From Heterohyrax brucei (taxonomy: Eukaryota; Chordata; Mammalia; Hyracoidea; Procaviidae): 64,000 nucleotides of DNA. Position 1 is the first letter of the stretch; each line of letters opens with the position of its first letter. The DNA is taken from NCBI GenBank assembly GCA_028571685.1, contig CM053141.1:53442333-53506332 (forward strand), written 5' to 3'. The translations under genes and the position numbers were made by a program. Below, one piece after another: positions 45,279 through 56,745 of the stretch. The notes under the pieces are model-generated. The model was not told the origin of the DNA. It saw only the letters and a list, made by a program, of their open reading frames with translations, and made no database searches.

Positions 45279-45882
45279 TATCCACTCTAATAATTCTTCC
45301 TCTTCATAAAGAACTTCAAACCATTAACTCTATTTTTTAGGTTTTCCCAAGGACTTTTATTCTCAGCCCTAAGCTTGGAGTCTGCATGTCAGCTTCATTA
45401 CAAATGATCTTACTTCCTTATCTCTGCTAATATCTTTCAACCCTAGTTGAATTCAACTCTTTAACCTATTATGTGATTTTATATGAGTAAGGTGAATACA
45501 GCTGTAGGAGATTAACTATATATTATGTTATCTATAGAACACTGTATAATTATGTTAATTGGTCTTTCATGATTCGTATATTCACCTTTAACATGGCAGT
45601 TCTGCATTTCTACACTCTGTGCTTCCCTTGAGATTAATCTTCTTAATTTCTCCATTGACCTCTATCTTGCTTTATCCACTGGTCAATTTTTTGTCCTTGT
45701 GATCTTCTTTAACATCACGTTTGACAGAGGGATGTTTTCACTTTGTTGAAACATGGTTTGTTTGTGTCTGTGTGTGTGCATTGCCTCAGTCTTTTAATTA
45801 TTACCTCTCATTTCAGAAGTTTTCCTTTTTGTCACTCCTTTGATTGCTCTATTTGATCATTTGGTGTTGAATAAACTCAAAA
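45279..45882. other. no gene seen
   Basis: AT-rich DNA without recognised repeats; a short TG-rich run near 45770. Confidence 0.45.
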
Positions 45883-46083
45883 CTAAACCATTGCCTTAAA
45901 GTCATTTCAACTAATAGCAACTGTATAGGACAGAGTGAAACTACACCATCGGGTTTCCAAGGTTGTCATTTTTATGGAAGTAGATTGCCACATTTTTGTC
46001 CCATGATAAGCTGGTGGTTTCAAACCACCAACCTTCTGGTTGGCAGCCAACCACTGTGTCAGCTTGCCACCAGGGCTCCTTTC
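45883..46083 (-). repeat. AfroSINE, long form, antisense
   Basis: AAACCATTGCCTTAAAGTCA, TTTATGGAAGTAGATTGCCA and a 5' end in antisense (CACCAGGGCTCC) identify the long form. Confidence 0.85.
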
Positions 46084-46311
46084 AAGCGTTGAGTACTTTG
46101 TTTGGATCAATTTAGGACTCAAACCTGGCTTCTGCTATGTTCTCTCTGTTTGTTTTCTCTCTAGATGACCTAGTCCTATTTTGTAGATAAAAGTAGCATC
46201 TCTGTGTTGCTGGTTCTCAAGTTTACATCTCTGGCTCTCACTTCTTCCTTTGAACTGTTATTGGCTGTTGTTGGCTGCCATTGTGTTGTTTGCAACGTAT
46301 AGTGGACCTGT

Positions 46312-46475
46312 TGGGAAACCCCGGTGGCATAGAGGCTAAGTGCTACACCTGCTAGCCCAAAGGCTGGCAGTATAAATCCACCAAGCACTCTTTGGAAACT
46401 CTATGGGGCAATTATACTGTGATCTACAGGGTTTCTATGAGTCAGAATCGACTTGACAGCAGTGTCATTTCTTTC
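46312..46475 (+). repeat. AfroSINE
   Basis: GGAAACCCCGGTGGCATAGA start, TGGCAGTATAAATCCACC and tail GAGTCAGAATCGACTTGACA. It pairs in inverted orientation with the fragment at 46490-46610. Confidence 0.9.
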
Positions 46476-46489
46476 TTTCTTTTTTTTAA

Positions 46490-46610
46490 ATAGGATACAG
46501 TAGAGCTGCCACACAGTGTTTTAAAGGAGCACCTGGTGGATTTGGACTGCTGATCTTCGGATTAGCAGCTGAATTGATAACCACTGCACCTCCAGGGTTC
46601 CTCCCTCAAA
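46490..46610 (-). repeat. AfroSINE 5' part, antisense
   Basis: GGAGCACCTGGTGGATTTGG, CTGATCTTCGGATTAGCAGC and ACCTCCAGGGTTCC are the 5' two-thirds of the SINE in antisense; the RTE-like tail is missing. Confidence 0.82.
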
Positions 46611-48133
46611 CTGCAGACTCCCATAGCAAACTGCATAATTATATTTCAAAATACCATTATTTATTTCAGGGACACATATTTTTTTCATGTTTTAAAACAT
46701 AACCATTATTTCTATGTGCTTGAAATTGAATTCTACTAGGTTTATGTTCAATCTGTCTTTCTTACCTGGATGTCAGGTGAGTTGGTAAGAAAAGAGCAAC
46801 TGTAAGGAGTGAGTTTCCAAGGTAAATTTTCTTTAGGCTTGTTCAAGTACTTGGCTATACAGTTAAATTATTTCAGGACAAGCTTTCATTAAATAGACTG
46901 TGAAGTGCTACTGGTTTTATCTAATTTTGCATCTTAATTTTCAATTAACAGAGAAATGATAACATGCAGGGAATCTCACAGAGTACTGATCATTGTGTAA
47001 TATTTATTCAACAAAATAATAATTTTACCATATTACATAAAGGTAGTGAATGAAAATTGATGATTTATTTTCAGGTTATTTCATGTATCTAGAAATTTCA
47101 ATAGTCAGTTGTTTTAACAGTACACAAAATTTCTGACACCCAACTCTGTTAAGGCTTTGCAAGATTTTTTTAATGCTTATATACTTTTGACATGTTATGT
47201 ATAATAAATTTCTCAGAATTAAATAAAAAATATATGCTAAATTAGTGTGTGCCTTTTTACAGGCAAGAACAACAGGAGCCAATCAGTACTTGGAGAACTG
47301 CATATGTTGATAATGACAGGATATATCCTCATGCCTTTCTTTGATGACTCTTAAAAGTAAATTGTTCATATTTTGTGGCTACTTTATAGAGTAACATCAC
47401 AAAGATATTACATATAACAATAAAACAAATTTAACTGAAAGATGAAACAAAGCAAAAAGCTAGAGGATTTCAGATAAATAATTTGCAAAATGACTAAATA
47501 TTTACACCATGGACTTTATTGGTACTTATCCTGGTTAAAACATACATAATAAATATGTGCAGTTAATTTATCCAAATATGTACATGAATCTGCGAGCACT
47601 GTTTTCAAAATATAATCAGAAAACCACTCAATATATACTTATCCAATCATCTCAAGTAGCTGTTTCTGAGCATGTCTCTCTTTCAAATTTCTAACAGGAG
47701 TCACACAAAATGGAAAGCTCTCCAAAAGCCATATAATTAAATTGAGTAATCTCAATACAAAGATCTGTATTATGCAAATAGTGTTAATATTATATTAGAA
47801 ACAACAAAAAGCCAGAGATTTTATTTTTTGAAAAATCTCTTTCCTATCTAATAAAATTCCTGTTCCCAAAACTAGTTCAAACACATTAAAAACTGGATGC
47901 CACCTCCCTCATTTCTTGGATACTGCTGTAATGAAGAAGATAAGTGCTGGAATTACTAAAGAGTAGGACCTGAGGTCAGAGTTGGCATGACAGCAACTGA
48001 TTTGATTTCTGTTTTTTTAAGCTTCAGATAAAATCTTAATGTTAGTCAATTATTTTCTTCTTAGACATTTCCAAAAGTATCCTTTCAGTATTTTATTATT
48101 CTGATGATCAAGAAATTCTTGTTTATTACTGAC
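46611..48133. other. no gene seen
   Basis: AT-rich unique-looking DNA of about 1.5 kb, with a chance octamer ATGCAAAT at 47772-47779. Confidence 0.45.
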
Positions 48134-48809
48134 TGTGATGGTTAAGATTGTGTGTCAACTTGACTGGGACATGATTCTGAGTGTTTAGGTATTGTGCAAT
48201 GTTGGGATCACTTCCCTGGTGAGATTTTTATATGTGATGTGATGGTGTCTACTGTGAGTAATCAGTCAGTTGAAAGACAGAGGTCTTGGGCTTGCGGCCT
48301 GCATTAAATATGAGAGAAGATCTGCTTGTACTTTTGGCGGTTTATGGTATATTCAGTATTCTTCTCCAACGCTACAATTCGAAGCCATCCATTCTTCTTC
48401 TGTCTTCCTTATTCATTGTCCAGCTTTCACATGCATATGATGCAGTTGAAAATATCGTGGCTTGAGTCAAACGAACTTTAATCTGGCAAGGGTTGGGGGC
48501 TTTATGCTCATGAGAAATCCTCCAGCTGGCTCCTGATCATCTGACCTCTAGTTCCTGGGACTTGGATTAGCAGCTTACCTGTCATCTTGCCTGCTGATCT
48601 TCAGGTTCATCCATCTTCATGGCCCATGAGTAAGAAGAGTCTTACTCTCTGACTTGTCCATGTTGAAGAAAAGCCTCTATCCTGGCCCACAGACCTGGGA
48701 TATTCCAGCTTCTAAAACTGTATGAACCATTTCCTTGATATAAATCTCTTTCTATATGTGTATTTATACTTTATTGGTTTTACTTCTTTGGAGAGTTCAG
48801 CTTAAGACA
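48134..48809 (+). repeat. MLT2-like solo LTR of the ERV-L group, with RTE piece inside
   Basis: It starts TGTGATGGTTAAGATTGTGT and contains GTCAACTTGACTGGGACATG. It ends with an ATAAATCTCTTTCTATATG block and TTCAGCTTAAGACA, all features of MLT2-type LTRs. An antisense RTE piece (about 48309-48484) sits in the middle. Flanks give no clear 5-bp duplication. Confidence 0.75.
48309..48484 (-). repeat. internal RTE piece, antisense, inside the LTR
   Basis: About 175 bp of antisense RTE C-terminal coding DNA without the RTE 3' end. It resembles 49526-49697, about 1.2 kb downstream, closely: CCATCCATTCTTCTTCTGTC and GAAAATATCGTGGCTTG occur in both but not in the other RTE copies here. Confidence 0.75.
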
Positions 48810-49246
48810 TAAGCTAAAACCTAAATTTATTATTATTATTCCTGGAAAGCAGTAATTGAAAGTAGAAACAAATATGATATTATGAAGATAAGTTTTACAC
48901 TTGAAAGTAAAGAGATATGGAAAGTTTTCAAGATGATAATTTTCCTACAGGAACCACGTACAGATGTACAGTTCAGAGGCTCAGTGATCCTTACTAGCGG
49001 TTGACATGCAGGCTGTCATTCACTAGCCAAGTCAAAGAGGCTGGTATAGGACTGCTTCAGCTTGGGGAACGGATGTCCCATGTCCCCTCCATGGAATAAC
49101 TATCTGTTAGCCAAATCAAGAGCCTGAAGACTATGTCTACCTGGAAGAACTAGACGACATGCCTTTTTTAAACTTTGAAATTAGAATCTCCTCTAGACTC
49201 TTTGCTAGCAAGGGTCCTGAATTGACTTCACAGTTTTTTTATGTCT
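48810..49246. other. no gene seen
   Basis: Unassigned DNA between the solo LTR and RTE copy G. Confidence 0.4.
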
Positions 49247-51396
49247 TTGTTGTTGTTAGGTGCCTCTGAGTTGATTCCAACTTACAGTGACCCTATGAAG
49301 CCCAGAACAAAACACTGCCTGGCCCTGCACTATGCCCACAATTGTTTTTATGCTTATGCCCATTTTTGAAGACACTGTATCAATCTATCTTCCTATTTTT
49401 TGCTGATGCTACTTTACCAAGCTTGATGTTCTTCTACAGGGATGGATCCCTCTTGACATGTCCAAAGTAAGTCACAGTCTTGCTGTTTCTGCTTCCAAGG
49501 AGTATTCTGGTTATATCTCTTCCAGAGCAGATCTGCTTGTTCTGTTGGCAGTTGATGGTACATTCAGTGTTCTTCTCCCACACCACAATTCAAAGCCATC
49601 CATTCTTCTTCTGTCTTCCTCATTCATTGTCCAGCTTTCACATGCATATGATGCAATTGAAAATATCGTGGCTTGGGTCAAGAGAACTTTAGTCTTCAAA
49701 GTGACATCTTTACTTGTTAATACTTTAAAGAGTTCCTTTTCAGCAGATTTTCCCAATGCAATGAAATTTTGACTTCTTGACAGCTGCTTTCATGGGTGTT
49801 GATTGTGAAGTCAAGTAGAATGAAATCCTTGACAACCTCAGAATGCTTTCTCCATTTATGATGATGTTGCTTACTGGTTCAGTTGTGAGGACTTTTTTTT
49901 CTTCTTTCATGGAGAGTTGCAATCTATACTGAAGGCTGTGGTCTTTGATCTTCATCAGTAAATGTATCAAATTGTCTTCACTTCCAGCAAGCACAGTTGT
50001 TTCACATGCTTGTTGTTAATGAGACTTTGTCTAACCTTGATGATTCATTCTTTTGCATATATTCCAGCTTGTTGGGTTATTTGCTTAACATACAGATTAA
50101 AAAGGTATGGTGAAAGGATACTACTCTGATATACACCTTTCCTGACTTTAAACCATGCGGTGTATACCTGTTCTTGTTTGAGTAACTGCATCTTGATTTA
50201 TGTAGAGATTCCTCAGGTTTTCAGGAATTCTCATTCTCCACAATGTTATCCATAATTAGTTATGATCCACATAGTTGAGTGCCTTTGCATAGTCAATAAA
50301 ATATAGGTAAACATCTTTCTGGTATTGTCTGCTTTCAGTCAAGATCCATCTGACATCAGCAATGATATGCTAGTTGTACGTCCTTTTCTGAATCTCGCTT
50401 GAATTTCTGGCAGTTCCCTGTCAATATACTATTACTGTCACTTTTGAATGTTCTTGAGCAAAATTTTACTTGTGTGTGATATAAATGACAATTTTTGATA
50501 ATTTCCATGTTCCATTGGATCAGATTTCTTGGAAACAGGGATAAATAAGGATGTTTTCCACTCAGCTGGCCAGGCAGCTATCGTCCGTATTTCTTGGCAT
50601 AGATGAGTGAGCACCTCCAATGCTGCATCCGTTTGTTGAAACATCTCAGCTGATATCCCGTCAATTCCTGGAGCCTTGTTTGTTTGTTTGTTTGTTTTTT
50701 GCCAGTGCCTTCAATGAAGCTTCAGCTTCTTCTTGAAACAGTTGAAAGTTGACCAGTTCTTTCTGATGTAATGACTCTGTGTGTTTCTTCCATCTTCTTT
50801 GGATGCTTCCTGAGGCATTGAATATTTTCCCTGTAGAATCCTTCACTATTGTAACTTGAGGTTTGAATTTCTTTTCTTCAGTTCTTTCAGCTTGAGAAAA
50901 GTAGAACATGTTCTCCCCTTTTCATTTTCTAGTTCCAGTTTTTTGCACATGTCGTTGTAATGCTCTTCTGACATGCAATTGGCTTTTTGTTTGTTTTTTT
51001 GCTTTCCTGCCTTTTTAATGACCTCTTGCTTTCTTCACGGATGATGTCTGATGTCATTCCACAATTCATCTGATCTTTGGTCATTAGTGTTCAATGCATC
51101 ACATGTGTTCTTGAGATCATCCCTAAACTCGGGTGGTATATACTCCAGGTCATACTTTGGCTCTCAGGGACTTGTTCTAGTTTTCTTCAATTTCAATTTG
51201 AACTTGCATGTGAACAATATATGGTCTGTGCCACAATCAGCACTCGGTCTTCTTCTGATGGCAGATATTGAGCTTTCACATCATCTCTTTCCACAGATAT
51301 GATCAATTTGATTCCTGTGTATTCCACCTGGAGAAGTCTGTGTGTATAGTTGCTGTTTATGTTGGTGAATAAAAGGTATTTACAAAGAAGAGATGT
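49247..51396 (-). mobile_element. RTE LINE copy G, antisense, 5'-truncated
   Basis: It starts with the antisense tail TTTGTTGTTGTTAGGTGCC and proceeds through RT and linker to the endonuclease region (GTATATAGTTGCTGTTTATG-like near 51340). About 2.15 kb. Antisense pieces still readable include Arg-Gly-type endonuclease end and Phe-Gln-Gln-Thr-Asp-Ala-Ala-Leu-Glu-Val-Leu-Thr (50600s). It is dead by many shifts. Confidence 0.88.
50679..50700 (+). repeat. (TTTG)n microsatellite
   Basis: A run of TTTG units grew inside RTE copy G. Confidence 0.8.
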
Positions 51397-51414
51397 CTCT
51401 AAGCCTTTAGGAAT

Positions 51415-51598
51415 CAAAAAACAAAACCAATTACCATCTAATCTATTCCAACTCTTAGTAACCCTTCCAACTCATAGTAACCTTATAGGACAGAGTAGAA
51501 CTACCTCTAGAATTTTCAAGGAGCAGCTGCAAGATTCAAACAGTTGCCCTTTTGCTTAGCAGCTGACTTCTTAATCATGGCACCATCAAGACTCCTTA
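51415..51598 (-). repeat. AfroSINE, antisense, with duplicated tail block
   Basis: AAAACAAAACCAATTACC, two copies of a CCAACTC(T/A)(T)AGTAACC block, ACTTCTTAATCATGGCACC and TCAAGACTCC at the 5' end. It directly follows the truncated end of RTE copy G. Confidence 0.82.
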
Positions 51599-51636
51599 GG
51601 AAGGAAAGCAAGGTATAAAATGAAACCGTAAGTAAA

Positions 51637-51680
51637 AGCTCTTCACCGTTGGATCTGACTCGATGGCACTTGGGGCTTGG
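51637..51680 (+). repeat. AfroSINE tail fragment
   Basis: GGATCTGACTCGATGGCACT and a GGGGCTTGGCTT end match the SINE tail. Confidence 0.5.
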
Positions 51681-51883
51681 CTTCACAAGAGGCCCAAGAA
51701 AAGGTAGTTTAGAGGTCAAATTTAGTCCCATAGTACAGTCAGTTGATTAATTACAGAAGTGATGTACGGACAACACAGAATTATTTGAGCAGAAATAAAG
51801 AAAGGAACACTTACTAAAGCTTCTTGTTAAAAAATTTATTAAGTGCTTATAGACATCAGATGTGGACATTTAAGAATTTTGGT

Positions 51884-51961
51884 TGATGGATGGAGAATAG
51901 GAGAAAAAGAGAATAAATGAGGAAAGAAGGGAGAGACGAAGCAAGAAAGGAAGGAGGTAAG
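51884..51961 (+). repeat. purine-rich tract
   Basis: Nearly pure A/G DNA (GGAGAATAGGAGAAAAAGAG and on) of about 75 bp; low complexity. Confidence 0.7.
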
Positions 51962-52025
51962 TTACTTTGACTCTTTAAACATATTTCCACTCTATTAGTC
52001 ATAGAATTTCAGATTCAGGATGAAC

Positions 52026-52071
52026 TTTTGAGATCACTGAAGGCAAAATTTTGAGATCACTGAAGGCAAAA
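52026..52071 (+). repeat. perfect 23-bp tandem duplication
   Basis: The unit TTTTGAGATCACTGAAGGCA plus AAA occurs twice in a row without a mismatch (52026-52048, 52049-52071). The lack of divergence suggests it is recent. Confidence 0.9.
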
Positions 52072-52109
52072 CGAGGAAAATCAGAACCAGGGATATTGTG
52101 AGCTTTCTA

Positions 52110-52245
52110 GACTAGTTAACCTTGAAAGACAGTTGTGGCAATCTGCTTCTGAAAAGTCACAGACTTCAAATCCCTATGGAGAAGTTCTATTCTGCACACA
52201 TTGGTCTCCAGGAGCCAGAGTCAACTTGAAGACTATTGACAAATA
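52110..52245 (+). repeat. AfroSINE, long form, 3' part
   Basis: GTTGTGGCAATCTGCTTCTG, AAAAGTCACAGACTTC and GAGCCAGAGTCAACTTGAAG match the second half of the long form. Confidence 0.65.
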
Positions 52246-52375
52246 AGTGTGTTGAGGGGGAGGGAATTCAGATAATGTTTTTTTTTAGTTTTGAAAGCTT
52301 CATTTTACTCTTCTTTATGTTCTTTACAACATATCTGCAATTACAAACGTTTTATACACACCGAAAGTCTATAAA

Positions 52376-52757
52376 GGAGTCCTGGTTGTGCAACGGTGAA
52401 GCGCTCAGTTGCTAATTGTAAGGTCATTGGTTACATGGGAGGATCCTTGAAGATGACAAGCAGATCCATTGCTGTCAACTTGATTCTGACTCAAGGAAAC
52501 CCTTTAGGGCAGAGTAGAATTGCCCTATAGGGTTTCCAAGGCTTTGAACTTCCAAGGAAGCCAGCTGTCACATGTTTGTCCCTGTTGGTGGGCTTAAACC
52601 AGTGCCTTTTCAATTAGCAGCCATTGCTTAATCGCTGCACCGCCAAGAATCCTCTCTAAAGACTGCAGTTTTGGAAATCTCATTTGGCAGTTCTGCTCTG
52701 TGCTATAGCTTTGCTGTGCATCAGAACTGACTCATTGGCAATGTTTGTTTGTTTTTA
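52376..52757 (+). repeat. AfroSINE, long form, split by another AfroSINE
   Basis: The 5' part (52376-52455: GGAGTCCTGGTTGTGCAACG, GTGAAGCGCTCAGTTGC) and the 3' part (52656-52757: CTAAAGACTGCAGTTTTGG, CATCAGAACTGACTCATTGG) belong to one SINE. An antisense AfroSINE lies between them. Confidence 0.82.
52461..52655 (-). repeat. AfroSINE, antisense, nested inside another AfroSINE
   Basis: CCATTGCTGTCAACTTGATT tail, CTATAGGGTTTCCAAGGC and the 5' end CGCTGCACCGCCAAGAATCC. It is complete and younger than its host SINE. Confidence 0.85.
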
Positions 52758-52769
52758 ACTCTATATGGT

Positions 52770-53070
52770 TGGTGCTTATTTTACATGAAGCCACTGAAGC
52801 ACAAATAACTGAAAACCCCACTGCCATCAAGTTGATTCTGACTCACAGCCACCCTGTAGTACAGAATAGAACTGCTCTATAGAGTTTCCAAGAATCGTCT
52901 GGTGGATTTGAACTGCTGAGCTTTTGGTTCGTAGATGTAGTACTTAACCACTATGCAACCAGGGGTTTTGAAGCACACATAAGTAACTTAAAACCACACA
53001 GCTGGAGATTGACCAAAAAGGCATTCAAGACTAGACTGTGTAACGCCGGAGCCTCTGACTTTAACCTTCA
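52770..53070 (+). repeat. MIR SINE, split by an AfroSINE
   Basis: TTATTTTACATGAAGCCACT, then after the insertion GTAACTTAAAACCACACAGC and CTGGAG... follow the MIR order. Ancient. Confidence 0.65.
52808..52968 (-). repeat. AfroSINE with 13-bp target-site duplication in MIR
   Basis: A complete antisense SINE from AACCCCACTGCC-type tail to CAACCAGGGGTTT. It is flanked by TGAAGCACAAATA (52795-52807) and TGAAGCACACATA (52969-52981), 12 of 13 identical. Confidence 0.9.
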
Positions 53071-53821
53071 TACCTTACTGATTACCTTAATACTGACAGC
53101 AGTATTAGAACATTTACACTTAAAATAAGAAATCATTCAATATGATGATAAGACTGATGTCTAGCATAACTGCTACAGGAGTTTTGAGAAGGATGTCCCC
53201 ATGAATGAAAGTGAACAGAAAAGGCATCTTGACTGGGACTTAAGTTGGCCCTTGCAAAACAGAGAGGTTTTCCTTTAGGTATCAGTAAAGGGGTATGGCA
53301 TTGTAGTTGAGGAAATAACTAGGTCAAAATAGTCAGGAATGACTAAGTTATATTCAGGGGAAAATGAGAATTTCTGGATGAAATGTAAGATTCTCTTTGA
53401 GATGTAATAAAATATAGGATTTCATAGATGAGACAGGCTATACTATAGAGATTTTAAAGTGTCAAGTAGAGCTTTTTCATCTTTTCTATTAATTTTTGAC
53501 AAGAGAAATAATATAAAACAAATGATTACTAAACAGAAGAAATACCATGAGACATTATTTCTTCATCTGGCAGCAATCAGCAATATTTGGTTTTGACTGA
53601 AATATAAATATGTAAAGATGAGGGGGCAAAATTTTTATAGCTGTTTGGCAAAAAGGACTTAAAAATTATATCTGCCAATGTCTTTCCTGGGATTATGCTT
53701 CTCCTTATTATAGTTATATCATATTTTTCAGCTTTAAATGAAATGAACTCAGAAGCTACAAAAGTGTGATGACATCAGGCAGAACTGTTACTGTGAGTTG
53801 GCAAGAGCTCTTGGCCAGATT
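53071..53821. other. no gene seen
   Basis: Unassigned AT-rich DNA. Confidence 0.45.
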
Positions 53822-53988
53822 CGAGCCCTGGCAGTGCAGCGGTTAAGCATTCAGCTGCTAACCAAAAATCTGCACTTCGACTCCACCACGTGCTTCTTGG
53901 AAACCCTATGCAGCAGTTGTACTCTGTCCTGTGTGGTCACTGTGACTCAGGATGGACTCAACAGCATTCGGTTTTTTTGGTCAAATCA
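53822..53988 (+). repeat. AfroSINE
   Basis: GAGCCCTGGCAGTGCAGCGG start, TGCACTTCGACTCCACC box B-like part, tail GACTCAGGATGGACTCAACA and T run. Confidence 0.9.
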
Positions 53989-54909
53989 AGAGCACATACG
54001 GACAAAGTAAAATTAATTTGAGTTATACGTGTTTTTAAAATAAAATAGAATCAGGCAGTGGAAGTTTTGATTTGAATATGGAGCTGGTTATTTCAGGGTG
54101 GTTGGGAATGTTCCCCACTCTGGTGTTTTAATTCTGTTTTTACTTGATTCTTAAGAATTACATAATATGTATTCAGTAAATAGTACTAAATCTGATATTT
54201 TTAATATCACATAGACATTATCATGATGGAAAGCATAAAAAAGAGATTTTCTAGTCCCACAAAAGTTATGAATTTCAAAAATATACTTTGTATATGTGTG
54301 TTACGGTCAGATGTACATGGGTACAAACTTTTAAAGTAGTAGTGACAGTGATTATTACACTCAGATAAACAAAACAGAAAACTTGTTTTGGCATCGTCTA
54401 ATCTAGTTATGTTAAAGATAATGAGCAGAGGGACTGACTTGGTAATTCCTACTCCATTTTTCTATGTATAATTATAGTCATTAATCATAAGTTAAATTTT
54501 GATTAAATGGTTATTCAAAAAAGTTATTAGCAATTTTATATTCCTTTATCATTTGGAAATATTATTTTCACTTACCTAAGTGCTAATGGCTTTTCTTGTC
54601 ATTAGAACTCTTTAGAAATACAGACACAATAATTTCAGAATGTAAAAATGCTTAATATAAAATGCAAATAATTCCAAAGTGCTTGTTAGGTACAAGGTCT
54701 AATTGATATTCTTACTATGTTAGTTAAAGCTGAATGTGTTTTCATTATTTTTATGAAGAATCTCCTTAAAATATTCTTTAAAATACAATATTATTTTAAT
54801 CCATTCTTATAAAAATTAAAATAATTTTGAAATGCAGAGAAATTATATATACATAATTTTTACTTTAATGATAAAATAAAGAATACTGTTCATAGTAATG
54901 TGCCCTGCT
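53989..54909. other. no gene seen
   Basis: Strongly AT-rich DNA (especially 54440-54900) without recognised repeats. Confidence 0.45.
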
Positions 54910-55056
54910 TTTAGTATGCAGTCTCTGTGTGGTAGAGTTCATGCATTTGGCTATCGGCTGAAAGACTGGGAACTCAAGTCCACCCAGAAGTGTCTCAGAA
55001 AAACAAGCCATTCAAAAGCCCTATGACACACATGAAGAATCGATTGATGTTAACTA
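54910..55056 (+). repeat. AfroSINE, long form, diverged
   Basis: GTGTGGTAGAGTTCATGCAT, GAACTCAAGTCCACCCAG, AAAACAAGCCATTCAAAAGC and ATGACACACATGAAGAATCG follow the long form; the end is A-rich. Confidence 0.65.
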
Positions 55057-55138
55057 AAAAAATAAAAATAAAAAAAGACCAGCATTTCAATTAGAACAGA
55101 TAATTATTGTGAGAATTATCCCTTTCAAAAATTGTGCA

Positions 55139-56656
55139 CCAGAGAAACAACAGACCTTTACAAAGAGAACTACAAGCCCTTACTACAAAAACTAAGAGAG
55201 ACTTAGATAAATGGAAAAACCTACCCTGCTCATGGATAGGAAGACTTAACGTTGTGAAAATGTCTATTTTACCCAAAGCAGCTTATTTATATAATGCAAT
55301 CCTAATACAAGTTCCAGCATCATTTTTTAATGAGATGAAGAAACAAATCACCAATTTTGTTTGGAAAGGGAAGAAGCCCCAGATAAGTAAGGTACTACTA
55401 AAGAAGAAGAACATACTGGGAGGCCTCTCATTACCCGACCTTAAAACATACTACACTGCCACAGTGGTCAAAACAGCCTGGTACTGGTACAAGAACAGAC
55501 AGATCGATCAATGGAACAGAATTGAGACCCCAGAGATGACACCATCTGCCTATGAACAGTTGATATTCGACAAAGGCCCTAAGACATTCAACTGGGGTGA
55601 AAACAGTATCTTCAACAAATGGTGCTGGCAAAATCGGTTATCCATCTGCAAGAAACTCAATCTTATCTTAAACTTATCTCAAACTCATATCTTACACCTT
55701 ATACAAAAACCAACTCCAACTGGATAAAAGACCTAAATATCAAACCTAAAACGATAAAGCTCATCCAAGAAAAGGTAGGGACAACAATGGAAGTTTTAAT
55801 ACACAGTGAGGACAGACTCCAAAATCTGTCAAAGAAACCTCAATCAACAGAAGAGAAAATAGATAAATGGGAACTATTAAGAATCAAACACTTTTGCTCA
55901 TCCAAAGACTTTATTAATAGAATTAAAAGAACACCCATAGAATGGGAAAAAATATTTGGCAACTCTATGTCAGACCAACGCCTGATCTCCATAATCTGTA
56001 AGATACTACAAAATATCAATAATAAGAAGATAAACCATCCAATTAAGCAATGGGTAAAGGAGATGGACAGACACTTCACTAAAGAGGAGATCCAGGCAGC
56101 CAAAAAACACATGCGGACATGTTCACGATCTTTAGTTATTAAAGAAATTCAAATCAAGATAATAATGAGATATCATCTCACCCCAAAAAGATTGGTCATG
56201 ATCCAGAAAACACAAAACAACAAATGCTGAAGAGGCTGTGGAGAAAGTGGAACCCTCCTATACTGTTGGTGGGGTTGCAAAATGGTCCAGCCACTTTGGA
56301 AGGCAATCTGGCGTTTCCTTAAAAAAATGGATATCGATATACCATTTGACCCAGTAATTCCACTACTTGGAATGTATCCTACAGATTCAAGGCCTTTCAC
56401 ACCAACAGACACATGCACCAGAATGTTTATCACAGCACAGTCCACAATAGCAAAAAGACGGAATCAACCCAGATGCCCAACAATAGAAGAATGGATAGGT
56501 AAACTATGGTATATACACTCAACGGAGCACTACACAATGATAAAGAATAACGATGATTCAAGGAAACATCTCCTAACCTGGTTTCAACTGGAAGACATTA
56601 TGTTGCGTGAAAGTAGTCAGCGACAAAAGGACAAATACTGTATGAGACCTCTATGA
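55139..56656 (+). pseudogene. L1 ORF2 C-terminal part
   Basis: It reads Leu-Pro-Asp-Leu-Lys-Thr-Tyr-Tyr, Thr-Ala-Trp-Tyr-Trp-Tyr-Lys-Asn-Arg and Asp-Gln-Trp-Asn-Arg-Ile-Glu (about 55440-55530). Later come Arg-His-Phe-Thr-Lys-Glu-Glu-Ile-Gln, Met-Arg-Tyr-His-Leu-Thr-Pro, and Val-Gln-Pro-Leu-Trp-Lys-Ala-Ile-Trp-Arg-Phe-Leu. The endonuclease and RT are lost by truncation. A frameshift near 55680 and a Trp-to-stop change at 56228 within the Cys-Trp-Arg-Gly-Cys-Gly zinc-knuckle region break the frame. Confidence 0.92.
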
Positions 56657-56710
56657 TAAGATCTCAAAAACAGACTTGTGTATAGAAGAAAAGACTCTTT
56701 GACAGCTGCA

Positions 56711-56745
56711 AGGGAGGGGAGGAAGGGAAGGTGAGGGGGCGAGGG
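56711..56745 (+). other. polypurine G-rich tract in L1 3' UTR
   Basis: A run of G-blocks separated by A (AGGGAGGGGAGGAAGGGAAG and on to GGGGGCGAGGG). Polypurine, G-quadruplex-prone tracts are known in mammalian L1 3' UTRs. A second G-rich run lies at 56887-56905. Confidence 0.75.

Noticed and set aside
48134-48809. Second ERV-L provirus
   Set aside because: No internal coding part is adjacent; it is best read as a solo LTR with an RTE piece inside.
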